Shown: piece after piece, positions 1-8,482 of the stretch | Layout: each line of letters starts with the position of its first letter | Position numbering within the stretch: position 1 is the first letter of the stretch | Assembly: GCA_006212045.1 (NCBI GenBank) | Contig: PZPK01000021.1 | Location: forward strand, 17,379-81,378 | Origin: Oleiphilus sp. | GTDB lineage: Bacteria; Pseudomonadota; Gammaproteobacteria; Pseudomonadales; Oleiphilaceae | Length of the DNA: 64,000 nt | Direction: 5' to 3' | Program-made: the position numbers and the translations under genes | The notes under the pieces: generated by a model | The model's input: only the letters and a program-made list of their open reading frames with translations | What the model was told of the DNA's origin: nothing | The model's database searches: none

Positions 1-2
1 AG

Positions 3-173
3 GATGGTTATCTGGGTCATCAACAGCACGGCAAGGACTTTATATCCAACGGAAAGATCAAGAATGCCGTTGATCCACCAATTGTACTCAAACATTATTC
101 GCTCCATATCAAGGTCTTGTACGGAGCTTCCTGTAAGTGGACAGAAGGTCTCCAGATAAAACTACAAGCATAA
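3..173 (+). CDS. 3' end of an unidentified gene (partial)
   Basis: The third forward frame is open from the window edge to a TAA at 171-173, giving 56 codons without a start, so the gene would begin upstream of the window. The encoded tail is hydrophilic and ends in alternating polar and hydrophobic residues (near the end YGASCKWTEGLQIKLQA), which could be a beta strand. The other two forward frames are arginine/serine-rich or stop early, which favours this frame. AT-rich DNA follows before the convergent gene at 184. I do not recognise the family and infer no function. The reading frame alone is weak evidence because the fragment is short. Confidence 0.4.
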   Translation, partial: DGYLGHQQHGKDFISNGKIKNAVDPPIVLKHYSLHIKVLYGASCKWTEGLQIKLQA

Positions 174-183
174 CAAAATAATA

Positions 184-2187
184 TTAATTTTGTATTAACC
201 GCAGGTTTCCATATGTATCAATGTGTGCCTGCCAGGATTCTTTCAGCCAGGTGGTCGAAACCAGCTCAGTAATCAGTGCAGGCCCGGTGATCAGATGGCC
301 GACTTCCAATTGCTCTCGCGCGTAAACCGGAAGCGGGGCATCATGACCTATTACCCTTGTGTAAGATTCCGGTTTGGGCTGCGCGTCAGTGCCTGTAGGT
401 TGTGCGCCAAAGTTCAGCGTTGATGGTACTTCCAGATCAACGCTGATATTAACCAGTTCCACCGGGTGATTCAGGGTATGCCCGTATTGTGACTTGTGTT
501 TTTCGATAAAGCGGTGCTCGGCATCCTCGTGGTAAGCAATATCGAGCGTATAGCTTTGCCCCTGATACCGCATGTCCATATTGTAATGAATCTTTACTCG
601 CGAGAGATCGGCGTGCTCGGCCTGAAGGGAGTACATGGCCTCGTTTTCCAGATCTGCAAATGCAGTGTTAAGTGTTTGCTGATCGAGCGATTGCCAAAGA
701 CCCAGAAAGGTGCGTGTCAGTTGTCTCTTGACGGGCGCGACTAACATACCAAGGGCCGAGAGTACGCCACTGTTCTGTGGCACGATCGCAGCTTTCATGT
801 TCAATTGTTCCGCCAGTGAGCAAACATGTAAACCGCCCGCGCCACCAAAGCAGCAAAGTACAAAATCGCCCGGATTATGCCCTTTCTTGACGGAGATGCG
901 ATGTATCGCCTGGATCATTTCATGCTCTGCCAGCTGAATGATACCGAGAGCGGTTTCGGTGGTGTTCAGGCCGAGTTTGCTGGCCAGGCTTGTCAAGCTT
1001 GCACACGACGCGGCTTTATCAAGCTGCATTCTGCCCCCGAGAAAGGCTTCAGGCAGCAAGCGGCCCAGAAACACATTTGCATCTGTGACGCAGGGGTCGG
1101 TTCCGCCCAGGCCGTAGCAGGCAGGCCCCGGGTCCGATCCGGCAGACTGTGGCCCGACATGCAGCATTCCGCCAGGATCCACCCAGGCGATAGAGCCGCC
1201 TCCCGCGCCAATCGTTTCAATATTGAGCATTGGAATGGCAACCGGCCATTGCGCAATACGCCCCTCTTCAGTGAGCGGAAAATCGCCATCCATAAGGGCG
1301 ACATCGGTGGATGTACCGCCCATATCGAAACTGATCAGCTTGTCGATACCGCACTGTTTTCCGATGCGCTTCACGGCGGCCAGGCCTCCTGCGGGCCCTG
1401 ACAGTAAAAGATTTACCGCCCGGTTGGCCGCCTGTTCTATGGTCAGCGTGCCCCCGGAGGATTGCATGACGGATACCGGGCAATGATTGAGTCCCGACTG
1501 CAGGTGTTCCATATAGCGTTGGACGCGTGGTCCGAGGCTGGCATTGAGCCAAGTAGCAATACCGCGCTCATATTCCTTGTATTTGGGCAGAACATAGGAG
1601 GATCTGGACGTGAAATAGTCTCCCTGAAACAGGGATGCAATGGTTTGTTCTTCCCGATCATCCAAAAATGAAAACAGCAGGTTGATGGCGATGGCTTCGG
1701 GCTGGCATTGGTCGACTTGGCGTTTCAGGATCTGCAGTTGTTCATCGGTAAGAGGTGAAACCAGCGATCCTTTGGCATCGCGACGCGTATCGACTTCAAG
1801 GCACAGATCGGCAGGCACAGGTGTCGGCTGTATACCGGCTTTCAGAGTGTAGATTTCTTCTCTGGCCTGTCGGCCAATCGTCAACAGATCCTTAAAGCCC
1901 TTGTTGCCTATGTAGACTGTTTTAGCCCCTTTGTTCTCCAGAACAGCGTTGGTGGCGACGGTACTGCCATGTACGATGGTCAGCAATTGCTTGTTAACCG
2001 CTTCCTGCAATCCAAGCTCTTCAATTCCCTGGAGGATGGCCAGAGCGGGATTGTTCGGCGTTGACAGAACTTTATGAATTCTCCAGTGTTGTCCGTCAAA
2101 TAACACGAAATCGGTAAATGTGCCTCCGGTGTCGACGCCCAGATAATTGATTTTCGATTGCGTAATAGCAGACAATTTTCGCCCCAT
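184..2187 (-). CDS. Hydantoinase/oxoprolinase family protein (HyuA-like)
   Basis: A 667-residue protein of the N-methylhydantoinase A / 5-oxoprolinase family, ATP-dependent enzymes that open cyclic amides such as hydantoins or 5-oxoproline. The N-terminal segment has the phosphate-binding signature LGVDTGGTFTDF (about residues 16-27), then VHGSTVATNAVLE (about 72-84). The central hydantoinase A domain contains LLSGPAGG and FDMGGTSTDVAL (about 260-295) and GAGGGSIAWVD. The length fits a stand-alone A subunit. No HyuB partner gene is visible beside it, so the substrate cannot be assigned. The start is an ATG 28 bp from the divergent mutM start, so the two promoters must overlap. The family call is secure; the reaction is inferred. 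Confidence 0.85.
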   Translation of the reverse strand: MGRKLSAITQSKINYLGVDTGGTFTDFVLFDGQHWRIHKVLSTPNNPALAILQGIEELGLQEAVNKQLLTIVHGSTVATNAVLENKGAKTVYIGNKGFKDLLTIGRQAREEIYTLKAGIQPTPVPADLCLEVDTRRDAKGSLVSPLTDEQLQILKRQVDQCQPEAIAINLLFSFLDDREEQTIASLFQGDYFTSRSSYVLPKYKEYERGIATWLNASLGPRVQRYMEHLQSGLNHCPVSVMQSSGGTLTIEQAANRAVNLLLSGPAGGLAAVKRIGKQCGIDKLISFDMGGTSTDVALMDGDFPLTEEGRIAQWPVAIPMLNIETIGAGGGSIAWVDPGGMLHVGPQSAGSDPGPACYGLGGTDPCVTDANVFLGRLLPEAFLGGRMQLDKAASCASLTSLASKLGLNTTETALGIIQLAEHEMIQAIHRISVKKGHNPGDFVLCCFGGAGGLHVCSLAEQLNMKAAIVPQNSGVLSALGMLVAPVKRQLTRTFLGLWQSLDQQTLNTAFADLENEAMYSLQAEHADLSRVKIHYNMDMRYQGQSYTLDIAYHEDAEHRFIEKHKSQYGHTLNHPVELVNISVDLEVPSTLNFGAQPTGTDAQPKPESYTRVIGHDAPLPVYAREQLEVGHLITGPALITELVSTTWLKESWQAHIDTYGNLRLIQN

Positions 2188-2215
2188 TGTTGGATTGCAG
2201 ATTACAGAGGCTATT

Positions 2216-3025
2216 GTGCCAGAATTACCCGAAGTAGAAACGACCCGAAACGGAATTGCGCCCCATTTGCTTGATCAAAGTATTGATCGGGTGGTGGTGA
2301 ATTGCGGCAAGCTTCGCTGGCCCGTTTCGCCGGAAATCTATGCGTTGAAGGACGCCCCGGTCAAAAACCTGCAACGACGGGCCAAGTATCTGATTTTCGA
2401 ATTTGAGCATGGCGCGATGATCGTTCACCTCGGGATGTCGGGCAGCTTGCGCTTGGCTCAGCAGTCCGAGCCCCTGAAAAAACATGACCATCTTGTTTTG
2501 TATCTTTCGACGGGTTGGCAATTGCGTTTTCATGACCCACGCCGTTTTGGCTGCGTGCTTTGGACTGAAAAGTGGCAGCAGCACAAGCTGATTTCCAATC
2601 TCGGGATAGAACCTTTATCAGATGAGTTTAATGGAGACTTCCTTTTTCAAAAGAGTCGGGGCCGGAAAACCGCGATCAAACAGTTTCTGATGGACGCATC
2701 CATACAGGTGGGGATCGGAAACATCTATGCCAACGAGGCGCTGTTCCTCAGTGGTATTTCTCCCAAGCGTGCTGTCGGAAGGGTTTCGCGATCGCGTTTG
2801 AAATATCTGGCAGAGAATATTCGTCAAGTGCTTTCCAGGGCCATCGCGCAAGGCGGCACAACACTACGCGATTTTATCAACGGCAATGGCACGCCGGGTT
2901 ACTTTCAGCAGCAGCTTTTTGTGTATGGACGCGCGGGACTGCCCTGTAAGAATTGTGGCTCCAGTCTCAAGGAAATTCGGCAGAATAACCGCTCTACCGT
3001 GTACTGTCCGCAGTGCCAGAAATAA
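2216..3025 (+). CDS. mutM: Formamidopyrimidine-DNA glycosylase (MutM/Fpg)
   Basis: A base-excision-repair glycosylase/AP lyase that removes 8-oxoguanine and ring-opened purines. I chose the GTG at 2216, which follows an AGAGG ribosome site and gives PELPEVE right after the initiator; processing exposes the N-terminal proline that forms the Schiff base with DNA. The product is 269 residues, the same as E. coli MutM. The H2TH region (IGNIYANEALF) is present, and the C-terminal zinc finger has cysteines in a CxxC...CxxC arrangement (CKNC and CPQC). A longer in-frame extension to 2147 would bury the catalytic proline and overlap the divergent gene, so it is rejected. Confidence 0.97.
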   Translation: MPELPEVETTRNGIAPHLLDQSIDRVVVNCGKLRWPVSPEIYALKDAPVKNLQRRAKYLIFEFEHGAMIVHLGMSGSLRLAQQSEPLKKHDHLVLYLSTGWQLRFHDPRRFGCVLWTEKWQQHKLISNLGIEPLSDEFNGDFLFQKSRGRKTAIKQFLMDASIQVGIGNIYANEALFLSGISPKRAVGRVSRSRLKYLAENIRQVLSRAIAQGGTTLRDFINGNGTPGYFQQQLFVYGRAGLPCKNCGSSLKEIRQNNRSTVYCPQCQK

Positions 3026-3143
3026 GCGCTATTCGACACTTTTTTGATTAGACACTAAGGATTTAGCGGCTATAGTTAATTTATAAACTAACCGGAAAAA
3101 TGGTTGGAAGAGATTTAATCTGGTGCAAATCGGGAGAACATTT

Positions 3144-3491
3144 ATGCACTTCAATTTGGCAAAATTCATACAAATGGTGGCACTTTGCGCCTGCATCATG
3201 GTACCGGCAACGGGTTGGTCCAGAACAATTGAAGAGACCCCTTCTGCGCTGGCGATGACAGGTGATGCCATTGTAGTGCGTCCCGTGATGTTGGCGACGA
3301 CACTGATAGGGGCCGGTATCTTTATCGTATCGTCGCCCTTTTCTGCGCTGGGTGGCAATGTTGGTGAGGCATTTGACGTGTTAGTGAAGGGGCCATTTGA
3401 GACAACATTTGTGCGCTGCCTCGGATGTACCATGAATGGCCGCAAAGTGTCGGATGTTGTGGAACAGACAGAAGAAAGCGATACCAAGTAA
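3144..3491 (+). CDS. Small conserved membrane/exported protein
   Basis: A 115-residue protein starting at ATG 3144, preceded by GGGAGA; a GTG seven codons upstream has poorer spacing. The N-terminal residues 1-25 form a hydrophobic signal segment ending near TGWSRT. A second hydrophobic stretch (MLATTLIGAGIFIVSSPFSA) is followed by LGGN and by TFVRCLGC near the end. I recall similar small Pseudomonas proteins with an RPxxLxTTxxGxxxFxxxxPFSxLGGN pattern and a terminal TRxLG motif, often mislabelled as transporters; this is memory, not a search. Function is unknown. It probably has its own promoter in the 118 bp after mutM and ends at a shared terminator with cysQ. Confidence 0.75.
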   Translation: MHFNLAKFIQMVALCACIMVPATGWSRTIEETPSALAMTGDAIVVRPVMLATTLIGAGIFIVSSPFSALGGNVGEAFDVLVKGPFETTFVRCLGCTMNGRKVSDVVEQTEESDTK

Positions 3492-3509
3492 GGCTATTTC
3501 TCAAATATC

Positions 3510-3537
3510 AAAGCCCGGTCAGTGATGCCCGGGCTTT
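3510..3537. terminator. Bidirectional terminator between the small protein gene and cysQ
   Basis: A perfect 9-bp inverted repeat (AAAGCCCGG with CCGGGCTTT) encloses a 10-nt loop. The convergent genes end on either side, and the cysQ stop codon lies in the loop. AT-rich tracts flank both arms. Confidence 0.8.
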
Positions 3538-4346
3538 ATTATTTCTGACCAGTTAAAAGCACAATCTCCCATGGCATGAAAGAAGGGATTCAGTAGAGAA
3601 TCCTTCTGGTTGTACTTCAATGCCTTCAAATCCGTATCCACGATCTTGCCGCCAGCGGCAGAAAGCACAGCATGCGCCGCTGCGGTATCCCACTCACTGG
3701 TGAGTGCCAAACGTGGATACCAGTCAGCCTTCCCTTCTGCTATGGCGCATATTTTGAGTGAACTGCCCATACTGACCAGTTCGGCGCCGGTAAAGCGGGG
3801 GGTGACTTCAGCCAGCATCGCGTCCAGCGCCTCGGCACCATGGCGACGACTGCCTACAATATTGATGGTGCGACTGTAATTGAGCGTTTTCGTTTGAAGT
3901 GACTGCCTGTTGCCGTCCTGTTCTTTCCAACTGCCCAGCGCTTCGGCACCGTAATAAAGTGTTCCTGTGACCGGCACATACACCATACCCAGAATGGCGG
4001 TCCCGTTTTCGATCAGTGCGATGTTGACGGTGAATTCACCATTGCGGTTGATGAACTCCTTGGTACCATCCAGCGGATCTACCAGCCAATAGCGGCTCCA
4101 GCTCTGGCGTTCTGCGAAATCGGGAACGCCATCCTCTTCGGACAGCACAGGATATTTCGTATCCAGCTTTTGCAAACCATTGGCGATGACATGATGCGCA
4201 GCAAGATCCGCTTTTGTGACCGGTGAATCATCTTCTTTATTGTCAATTTCAAGTGGTTCGGAAGATTCATAGACTTCGAGTATTGCTTTGCCGGCATCGA
4301 ATATGATGTGTTTGAGCGGAGCGATCAGACTTTCAAGATCAGACAT
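3519..4346 (-). CDS. cysQ: 3'(2'),5'-bisphosphate nucleotidase CysQ
   Basis: An inositol-monophosphatase-fold enzyme that hydrolyses 3'-phosphoadenosine 5'-phosphate, the by-product of sulfate assimilation, to AMP. Seen: SEEDG, then WLVDPLDGTKEFI with the metal-binding aspartates, GEFTVNIALIENG and, near the C-terminus, EWDTAAAHAVLSAAGG, the signature of the family's second half. I start at the ATG giving MSDLESLI (275 residues); the reading frame extends upstream only to a TTG and would add 19 poorly structured residues. It is divergent from yrfG. In Pseudomonas the nearby gene nudE normally sits between these two; it is absent here. Confidence 0.93.
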   Translation of the reverse strand: MSDLESLIAPLKHIIFDAGKAILEVYESSEPLEIDNKEDDSPVTKADLAAHHVIANGLQKLDTKYPVLSEEDGVPDFAERQSWSRYWLVDPLDGTKEFINRNGEFTVNIALIENGTAILGMVYVPVTGTLYYGAEALGSWKEQDGNRQSLQTKTLNYSRTINIVGSRRHGAEALDAMLAEVTPRFTGAELVSMGSSLKICAIAEGKADWYPRLALTSEWDTAAAHAVLSAAGGKIVDTDLKALKYNQKDSLLNPFFHAMGDCAFNWSEIIKPGHH

Positions 4347-4480
4347 AGAGAATTCCGATAAGGTGAAATTGAGGTAGTGGCCGGAGGCTGCAACAATAAT
4401 CAACTAGAGTAGCTGGTGGGTAATCGTTAGAATGCAGGATTATCGCGGACCATTAAAAGCGAAGCATTATAGAGTGAATC

Positions 4481-5137
4481 ATGATTAACTGGAATAACAT
4501 CGATACCGTGTTCCTGGATATGGACGGCACGCTGCTGGATCTGCACTATGACAACTATTTCTGGTTGACGCACTTGCCGCAGCGCCTGGCGGAGCTAAAA
4601 AGTATCGAGCGTTCCGAGGCAGAGAAGCGTCTGCACAGTATGTTTGAGCGTCATCACGGTTCGTTGAATTGGTACTGTCTTGATTTCTGGGCGGACTCTC
4701 TGGATATCGATCTCATGGCCTTGAAGCATGAGGTGGCGGGCAAAATCGGCTATCGACCGAACGCGGAGAATTTTCTGGCTGCCTTGCATGCCAATGATTA
4801 CCGGGTGGTGCTGGTGACCAATGCGCACCAGGACAGTATTGCCATCAAATTCCAGTACACGGATCTTGAAAAGTATCTGCACGATATCGTGTGCTCTCAC
4901 GATTACCGTTCTCCCAAAGAGGACCAGCATTTTTGGCAGGCCTTTCATCAGGATAAGCCTTTTCGCCATAAATCCACCGTATTTATAGACGATAATCTTG
5001 CGGTATTGAGCGCTGCCAGAAAAGCCGGTTTGCAGCATCTGTTCGCTATTGCGTCTCCTGACAGCCGAAAAGCCGCGCTGGAAACCAGTGAGTTTCCATT
5101 GCTACACGATTTTGCCGATGTGCTTCCCGGACGCTAA
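4481..5137 (+). CDS. yrfG: GMP/IMP nucleotidase YrfG (HAD family)
   Basis: A 218-residue haloacid-dehalogenase phosphatase that in E. coli dephosphorylates GMP and IMP. Motif I is FLDMDGTLLD with nucleophile and acid aspartates at 13 and 15; motif II is VTNAH; motif IV is the acidic FIDDN; a helical cap lies between motifs I and II. It begins 34 bp after an AT-rich divergent region and ends 6 bp before hslR, so yrfG-hslR-hslO probably form one transcript, as in enterobacteria and pseudomonads. Length and neighbours match the family. Substrate specificity is carried over from E. coli. Confidence 0.92.
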   Translation: MINWNNIDTVFLDMDGTLLDLHYDNYFWLTHLPQRLAELKSIERSEAEKRLHSMFERHHGSLNWYCLDFWADSLDIDLMALKHEVAGKIGYRPNAENFLAALHANDYRVVLVTNAHQDSIAIKFQYTDLEKYLHDIVCSHDYRSPKEDQHFWQAFHQDKPFRHKSTVFIDDNLAVLSAARKAGLQHLFAIASPDSRKAALETSEFPLLHDFADVLPGR

Positions 5138-5143
5138 GCCCGT

Positions 5144-5542
5144 ATGAATGATACCGTAAAGGTTCGTTTGGATAAGTGGTTGTGGGCCGCGCGTTTTTTC
5201 AAAACCCGTACGTTGGCAAAGGATGCGATTGAAGGCGGTAAAGCCCACTACAACGGTCAGCGCAGTAAACCTGGGAAACTGGTGGAAGTTGGCGCCACAA
5301 TCAAGGTCAGACAAGGCTGGTTTGACAAGGTGGTCATCGTAAGGTCGCTCAGTGACAAGCGTCAAACCGCGAGTATCGCACAGACCCTGTATGAGGAAAC
5401 TCCTGAAAGCATTGCCAGCAGGGAGCAACAACTGCAGGAGCGCAAGGCCTTGGCCGCGACACGCCCAATGCCTTTGAAACGCCCTAACAAGCGAGATCGG
5501 AGAATGATTCATCGTTTCAAAAACCAGAATTCGGATACTTAA
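5144..5542 (+). CDS. hslR: Heat shock protein 15 (S4-domain RNA-binding protein)
   Basis: A 132-residue protein with an N-terminal S4 RNA-binding domain (VRLDKWLWAARFFKTRTLAK, residues 5-24, then GGKAHYNG). A basic C-terminal tail (RPNKRDRRMIHRFKNQN) follows. Hsp15 binds stalled 50S subunits carrying peptidyl-tRNA and helps recycle them after heat shock. It lies between yrfG and hslO with short gaps, consistent with a heat-inducible operon. I did not identify a heat-shock promoter. Confidence 0.94.
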   Translation: MNDTVKVRLDKWLWAARFFKTRTLAKDAIEGGKAHYNGQRSKPGKLVEVGATIKVRQGWFDKVVIVRSLSDKRQTASIAQTLYEETPESIASREQQLQERKALAATRPMPLKRPNKRDRRMIHRFKNQNSDT

Positions 5543-5565
5543 CCAACGGCAGCAAGTACAAGCAG

Positions 5566-6423
5566 ATGCAAGATAAAGACAGTTTTCAGAAATTTTTGTT
5601 TGATGCGCTTCATATCAGGGGCGAGTGGGTCAGACTGAATGACAGTTTCTCACAGGCGGTAAAAGACAAGAATTACCCTCCACTGATTGAGTCCCTATTG
5701 GGCGAAACTGCGGTGGCATCGGTGTTGTTAACCGGAACGCTCAAGTTTGAGGGGCGTCTGTCGATCCATGCCCGGGGAGCAGGCCCGGTGACACTGTTGA
5801 CAGCCGAGGCCTCGCATCAGAAAACCTTTCGCTGTCTTTCCCACTATCAGAGCGATCTGCCAGACAGCAATGATCTACAGGAGCTTTTGGGCCAGGCGCA
5901 GCTGGCGATTACGATTGATCCGGTCAATGGGCAGCGTTATCAAGGCATTGTGCCGCTTGAGCGGCACCGTTTAACCGACTGTCTGGCACATTATTTTGAG
6001 CTGTCCGAGCAACTTGACAGTTTCTTTATGTTCGCGACGAACGAACATGCCGCTTATGGTTTGATGTTGCAGAAGCTTCCCGGTTACAGAGAGATAGAAG
6101 ATCAGGATGCCTGGGAAAGGATTGTCAAACTCGCCGAAACCCTGGGGCCCCGGGAATTTGCAGACAATGACAATGCCACTCTGAGTCATCGCCTGTTTCA
6201 TCAGGAAGATGTGACGCTGTTTGATCCCGAGACAGTCTCGTTTGCCTGTACCTGTTCTCGGGAACGTTCGCTGGCATCCATCCGTTCGCTGGGGAAAGAC
6301 GAAGCGCTCGACATACTCGAGTCGGAGCCGGTGATTGGTATAGATTGCCAGTTTTGCAACGCGCACTACGAATTTGATCGCAGTGAGATTCATCATCTGT
6401 TTGGCATTGGCCCAACGCATTAG
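5566..6423 (+). CDS. hslO: Redox-regulated chaperone Hsp33
   Basis: A 285-residue cytoplasmic holdase activated by oxidation. The C-terminal redox switch is intact: C228 and C230 (FACTCS) and C261 and C264 (DCQFC) form the CxC...CxxC zinc site whose oxidation and loss of zinc activates the chaperone. The N-terminal folding domain includes GETAVASVLLTGTLKFEGRL. It is the last gene before a 216-bp gap leading to pckA, an order shared with E. coli and Pseudomonas. Confidence 0.96.
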   Translation: MQDKDSFQKFLFDALHIRGEWVRLNDSFSQAVKDKNYPPLIESLLGETAVASVLLTGTLKFEGRLSIHARGAGPVTLLTAEASHQKTFRCLSHYQSDLPDSNDLQELLGQAQLAITIDPVNGQRYQGIVPLERHRLTDCLAHYFELSEQLDSFFMFATNEHAAYGLMLQKLPGYREIEDQDAWERIVKLAETLGPREFADNDNATLSHRLFHQEDVTLFDPETVSFACTCSRERSLASIRSLGKDEALDILESEPVIGIDCQFCNAHYEFDRSEIHHLFGIGPTH

Positions 6424-6639
6424 GAAGGTCACTACCCAGCGCGGCATAGTCCCTCCTGCGCTTTCGAAGGCCCGACACAACCCATGATTTCAACAGAGTT
6501 GTGAGCCAGATCCGCGATTTCATGAGATGGATTGTATGAACTGACAAAAGAAGTCGTTTTTTGTACAACCTTTTGGCATAATGGCGCCCCAAAATTTTGA
6601 GGCCAGCACTGGTCAAAACCTAATTCAAGTGAGGTCGAA

Positions 6640-8175
6640 GTGAGTAACACTTATGTTGATCTGAGTTCAGCCGTACTGGTTGAACATGCACTTGAGCGCG
6701 AAGAAGGCAGGTTGGCTGCCAACGGTTCTCTTGTCGTTACAACCGGTAAAAGAACGGGGCGCTCACCTATGGACAGGTTCATCGTTGATGAGCCAAGCAC
6801 ATCGGATGCAATCGCATGGGGGAAAGTGAATCGCCCTTTTGATGCGTCCAATTTTGATGCCTTGTGGGAGCGTGTGGAATCATATCTGGCTGAAAAAGAC
6901 AGCTATGTCTCCCATCTGCACGTCGGTGCGGATCCGGATCATTACATTCCAGTGCAGGTAACGACAGAAACAGCGTGGCAAAATCTGTTTGGCCGTAATC
7001 TTTTTATTCGTCCTGAGCAGTTTAATCCTGCCGACAAGCAAGGCTGGGAAATTCTCAATGTCGCCAGCTTCGAGTGCCAACCTGAACGGGATGGTACCAA
7101 TAGCGATGGCGCGGTCATCATTAATTTTGCCAAGCGCCGCGTCCTGCTGGCCGGAATGCGTTATGCCGGCGAAATGAAAAAGGCGATGTTTTCGGTGCAG
7201 AACTTCCTGTTGCCTGAAAAAGATGTACTGCCGATGCACTGCTCTGCAAATGTTGGCGAAGATGGCGAAACAACACTGTTTTTCGGTTTGTCAGGTACAG
7301 GCAAGACGACGCTTTCAGCAGATCCGGCACGCTTCCTGATTGGCGATGATGAGCACGGTTGGGGCAAAGGAACAGTCTTTAATATCGAGGGCGGTTGTTA
7401 TGCCAAGACGATCGATCTTTCACAGAAAAACGAGCCCATCATCTGGGACGCGATTCGCTTTGGTGCGATTGTTGAAAACGTCAAAATTGACGATGAAACA
7501 CGTCTTCCGGACTATAGCGACACGAGCCTGACCGAAAACGGACGGTGTGCTTATCCGCTTGAGCACGTTGAAAAGCGTGTTCTGGAAAATCGTGCCGGTG
7601 AGCCCAATGCGATTGTATTCCTTACCTGTGACATGACCGGCGTGTTGCCGCCAGTCTCTCTCCTTACCAAGGAAAGCGCTGCTTATCATTTCCTGAGTGG
7701 CTACACCGCTCTGGTTGGCTCAACCGAAATGGGCGCAGGCAAAGGCTTGAAATCGACATTCTCTACCTGTTTTGGTGCCCCATTCTTCCCCCGTCCAGCT
7801 GGCGAATATGCCGAGTTGTTGATGAAACGTATGGAAGAATTCGGTAGCAAGGTTTACCTCGTAAATACCGGTTGGACTGGTGGCCCCTATGGTATTGGCC
7901 AGCGCTTCTCGATTCCCACTACACGCGCAGTGATTGCAGCCATCCAGAATGGTGATCTGATTGATGTGGAAACAGAGCATCTGCCAATGTTGAATCTGGA
8001 TATTCCCAAGCAAGTGCCGGGCGTTGACGCTGCTTTGTTGAACCCTCGCAATACTTGGGATGATGCAAATGCCTACGATGAGAAGGCCAAGGATCTGATT
8101 TCCCAGTTTGTTGAGAACTTCAAGAAGTTTGATGTCTCAGAAGCCATCGTGAATGCAGGCCCCGTCGCCAGCTAG
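6640..8175 (+). CDS. pckA: Phosphoenolpyruvate carboxykinase (ATP)
   Basis: A 511-residue gluconeogenic enzyme converting oxaloacetate and ATP to phosphoenolpyruvate, CO2 and ADP. The GTG start follows a GAGG ribosome site by 5 nt. Motifs seen: [19 protein letters not shown] near the N-terminus, the kinase-1a P-loop [14 protein letters not shown], the metal/phosphate motif [13 protein letters not shown], and [10 protein letters not shown]. The length is within the range of the bacterial ATP-dependent class. It has its own 216-bp upstream region, with a CATAAT hexamer at 6577-6582 that could be a -10 box, and a strong downstream terminator. Confidence 0.97.
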   Translation: MSNTYVDLSSAVLVEHALEREEGRLAANGSLVVTTGKRTGRSPMDRFIVDEPSTSDAIAWGKVNRPFDASNFDALWERVESYLAEKDSYVSHLHVGADPDHYIPVQVTTETAWQNLFGRNLFIRPEQFNPADKQGWEILNVASFECQPERDGTNSDGAVIINFAKRRVLLAGMRYAGEMKKAMFSVQNFLLPEKDVLPMHCSANVGEDGETTLFFGLSGTGKTTLSADPARFLIGDDEHGWGKGTVFNIEGGCYAKTIDLSQKNEPIIWDAIRFGAIVENVKIDDETRLPDYSDTSLTENGRCAYPLEHVEKRVLENRAGEPNAIVFLTCDMTGVLPPVSLLTKESAAYHFLSGYTALVGSTEMGAGKGLKSTFSTCFGAPFFPRPAGEYAELLMKRMEEFGSKVYLVNTGWTGGPYGIGQRFSIPTTRAVIAAIQNGDLIDVETEHLPMLNLDIPKQVPGVDAALLNPRNTWDDANAYDEKAKDLISQFVENFKKFDVSEAIVNAGPVAS

Positions 8176-8190
8176 ACGATGCTCAAAACA

Positions 8191-8224
8191 AAACCCGGTT
8201 GCGCGATCGCAATCGGGTTTTTTT
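8191..8224 (+). terminator. pckA terminator
   Basis: Arms AAACCCGgTTGCG and CGCAAtCGGGTTT around a short loop, followed by a run of T ending at 8224. It sits 15 bp after the pckA stop: a classical intrinsic terminator. Confidence 0.92.
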
Positions 8225-8406
8225 ATGCCTGCAGGAAAGAGAGCCTGTCTAATGGCGTGTGCTGTGGTGTCACAGGAGTTTTCTGGTCGCCGTTGGGTGA
8301 ATGCCGATTACACGTGTTGTGGTCACTCGGATTCTGTCCGGCTTAGGTCTTCTGTCAGTCAAGTGCCTGTTCGTCCTGGCGTTACTGATCCTGTCGACGG
8401 TGTATT

Positions 8407-8434
8407 AAAAGGGCATCGTGTATAGTGCCCTTTT
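8407..8434. terminator. Second hairpin, bidirectional terminator candidate
   Basis: A perfect 9-bp inverted repeat AAAAGGGCA / TGCCCTTTT with a 10-nt loop; the A/T ends give a U-tract on either strand. Confidence 0.65.
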
Positions 8435-8448
8435 CCAGAGAGCAAAAA

Positions 8449-8470
8449 AAACCCGCCGGAGCGGGTTTTT
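8449..8470. terminator. Terminator after the TRAP permease gene
   Basis: AAACCCGC and GCGGGTTT pair around CGGA. The A-run at 8444-8451 gives the U-tract for minus-strand transcripts leaving the permease gene; the T-run at 8466-8470 would serve the plus strand. Confidence 0.9.
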
Positions 8471-8482
8471 CTTCACGTTGAT

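Larger units (their letters stand above)
8176..8482. other. Convergent gene-free spacer with three hairpins
   Basis: The 307 bp between pckA and the TRAP permease hold three separate terminator-like hairpins (8191-8224, 8407-8434, 8449-8470). The middle part (8226-8400) shows nothing I can assign. A 90-codon frame crossing it begins inside pckA, runs through the first terminator and has an unnatural composition, so it is not called. Confidence 0.6.

Noticed and set aside
877..1401. 174-codon plus-strand frame inside the hydantoinase-like gene
   Set aside because: Antisense to the GAGGGS/FDMGGTSTD region of a clear family member.
8153..8425. 90-codon frame between pckA and the TRAP permease
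   Set aside because: It starts inside pckA and passes through a strong terminator; composition looks random.
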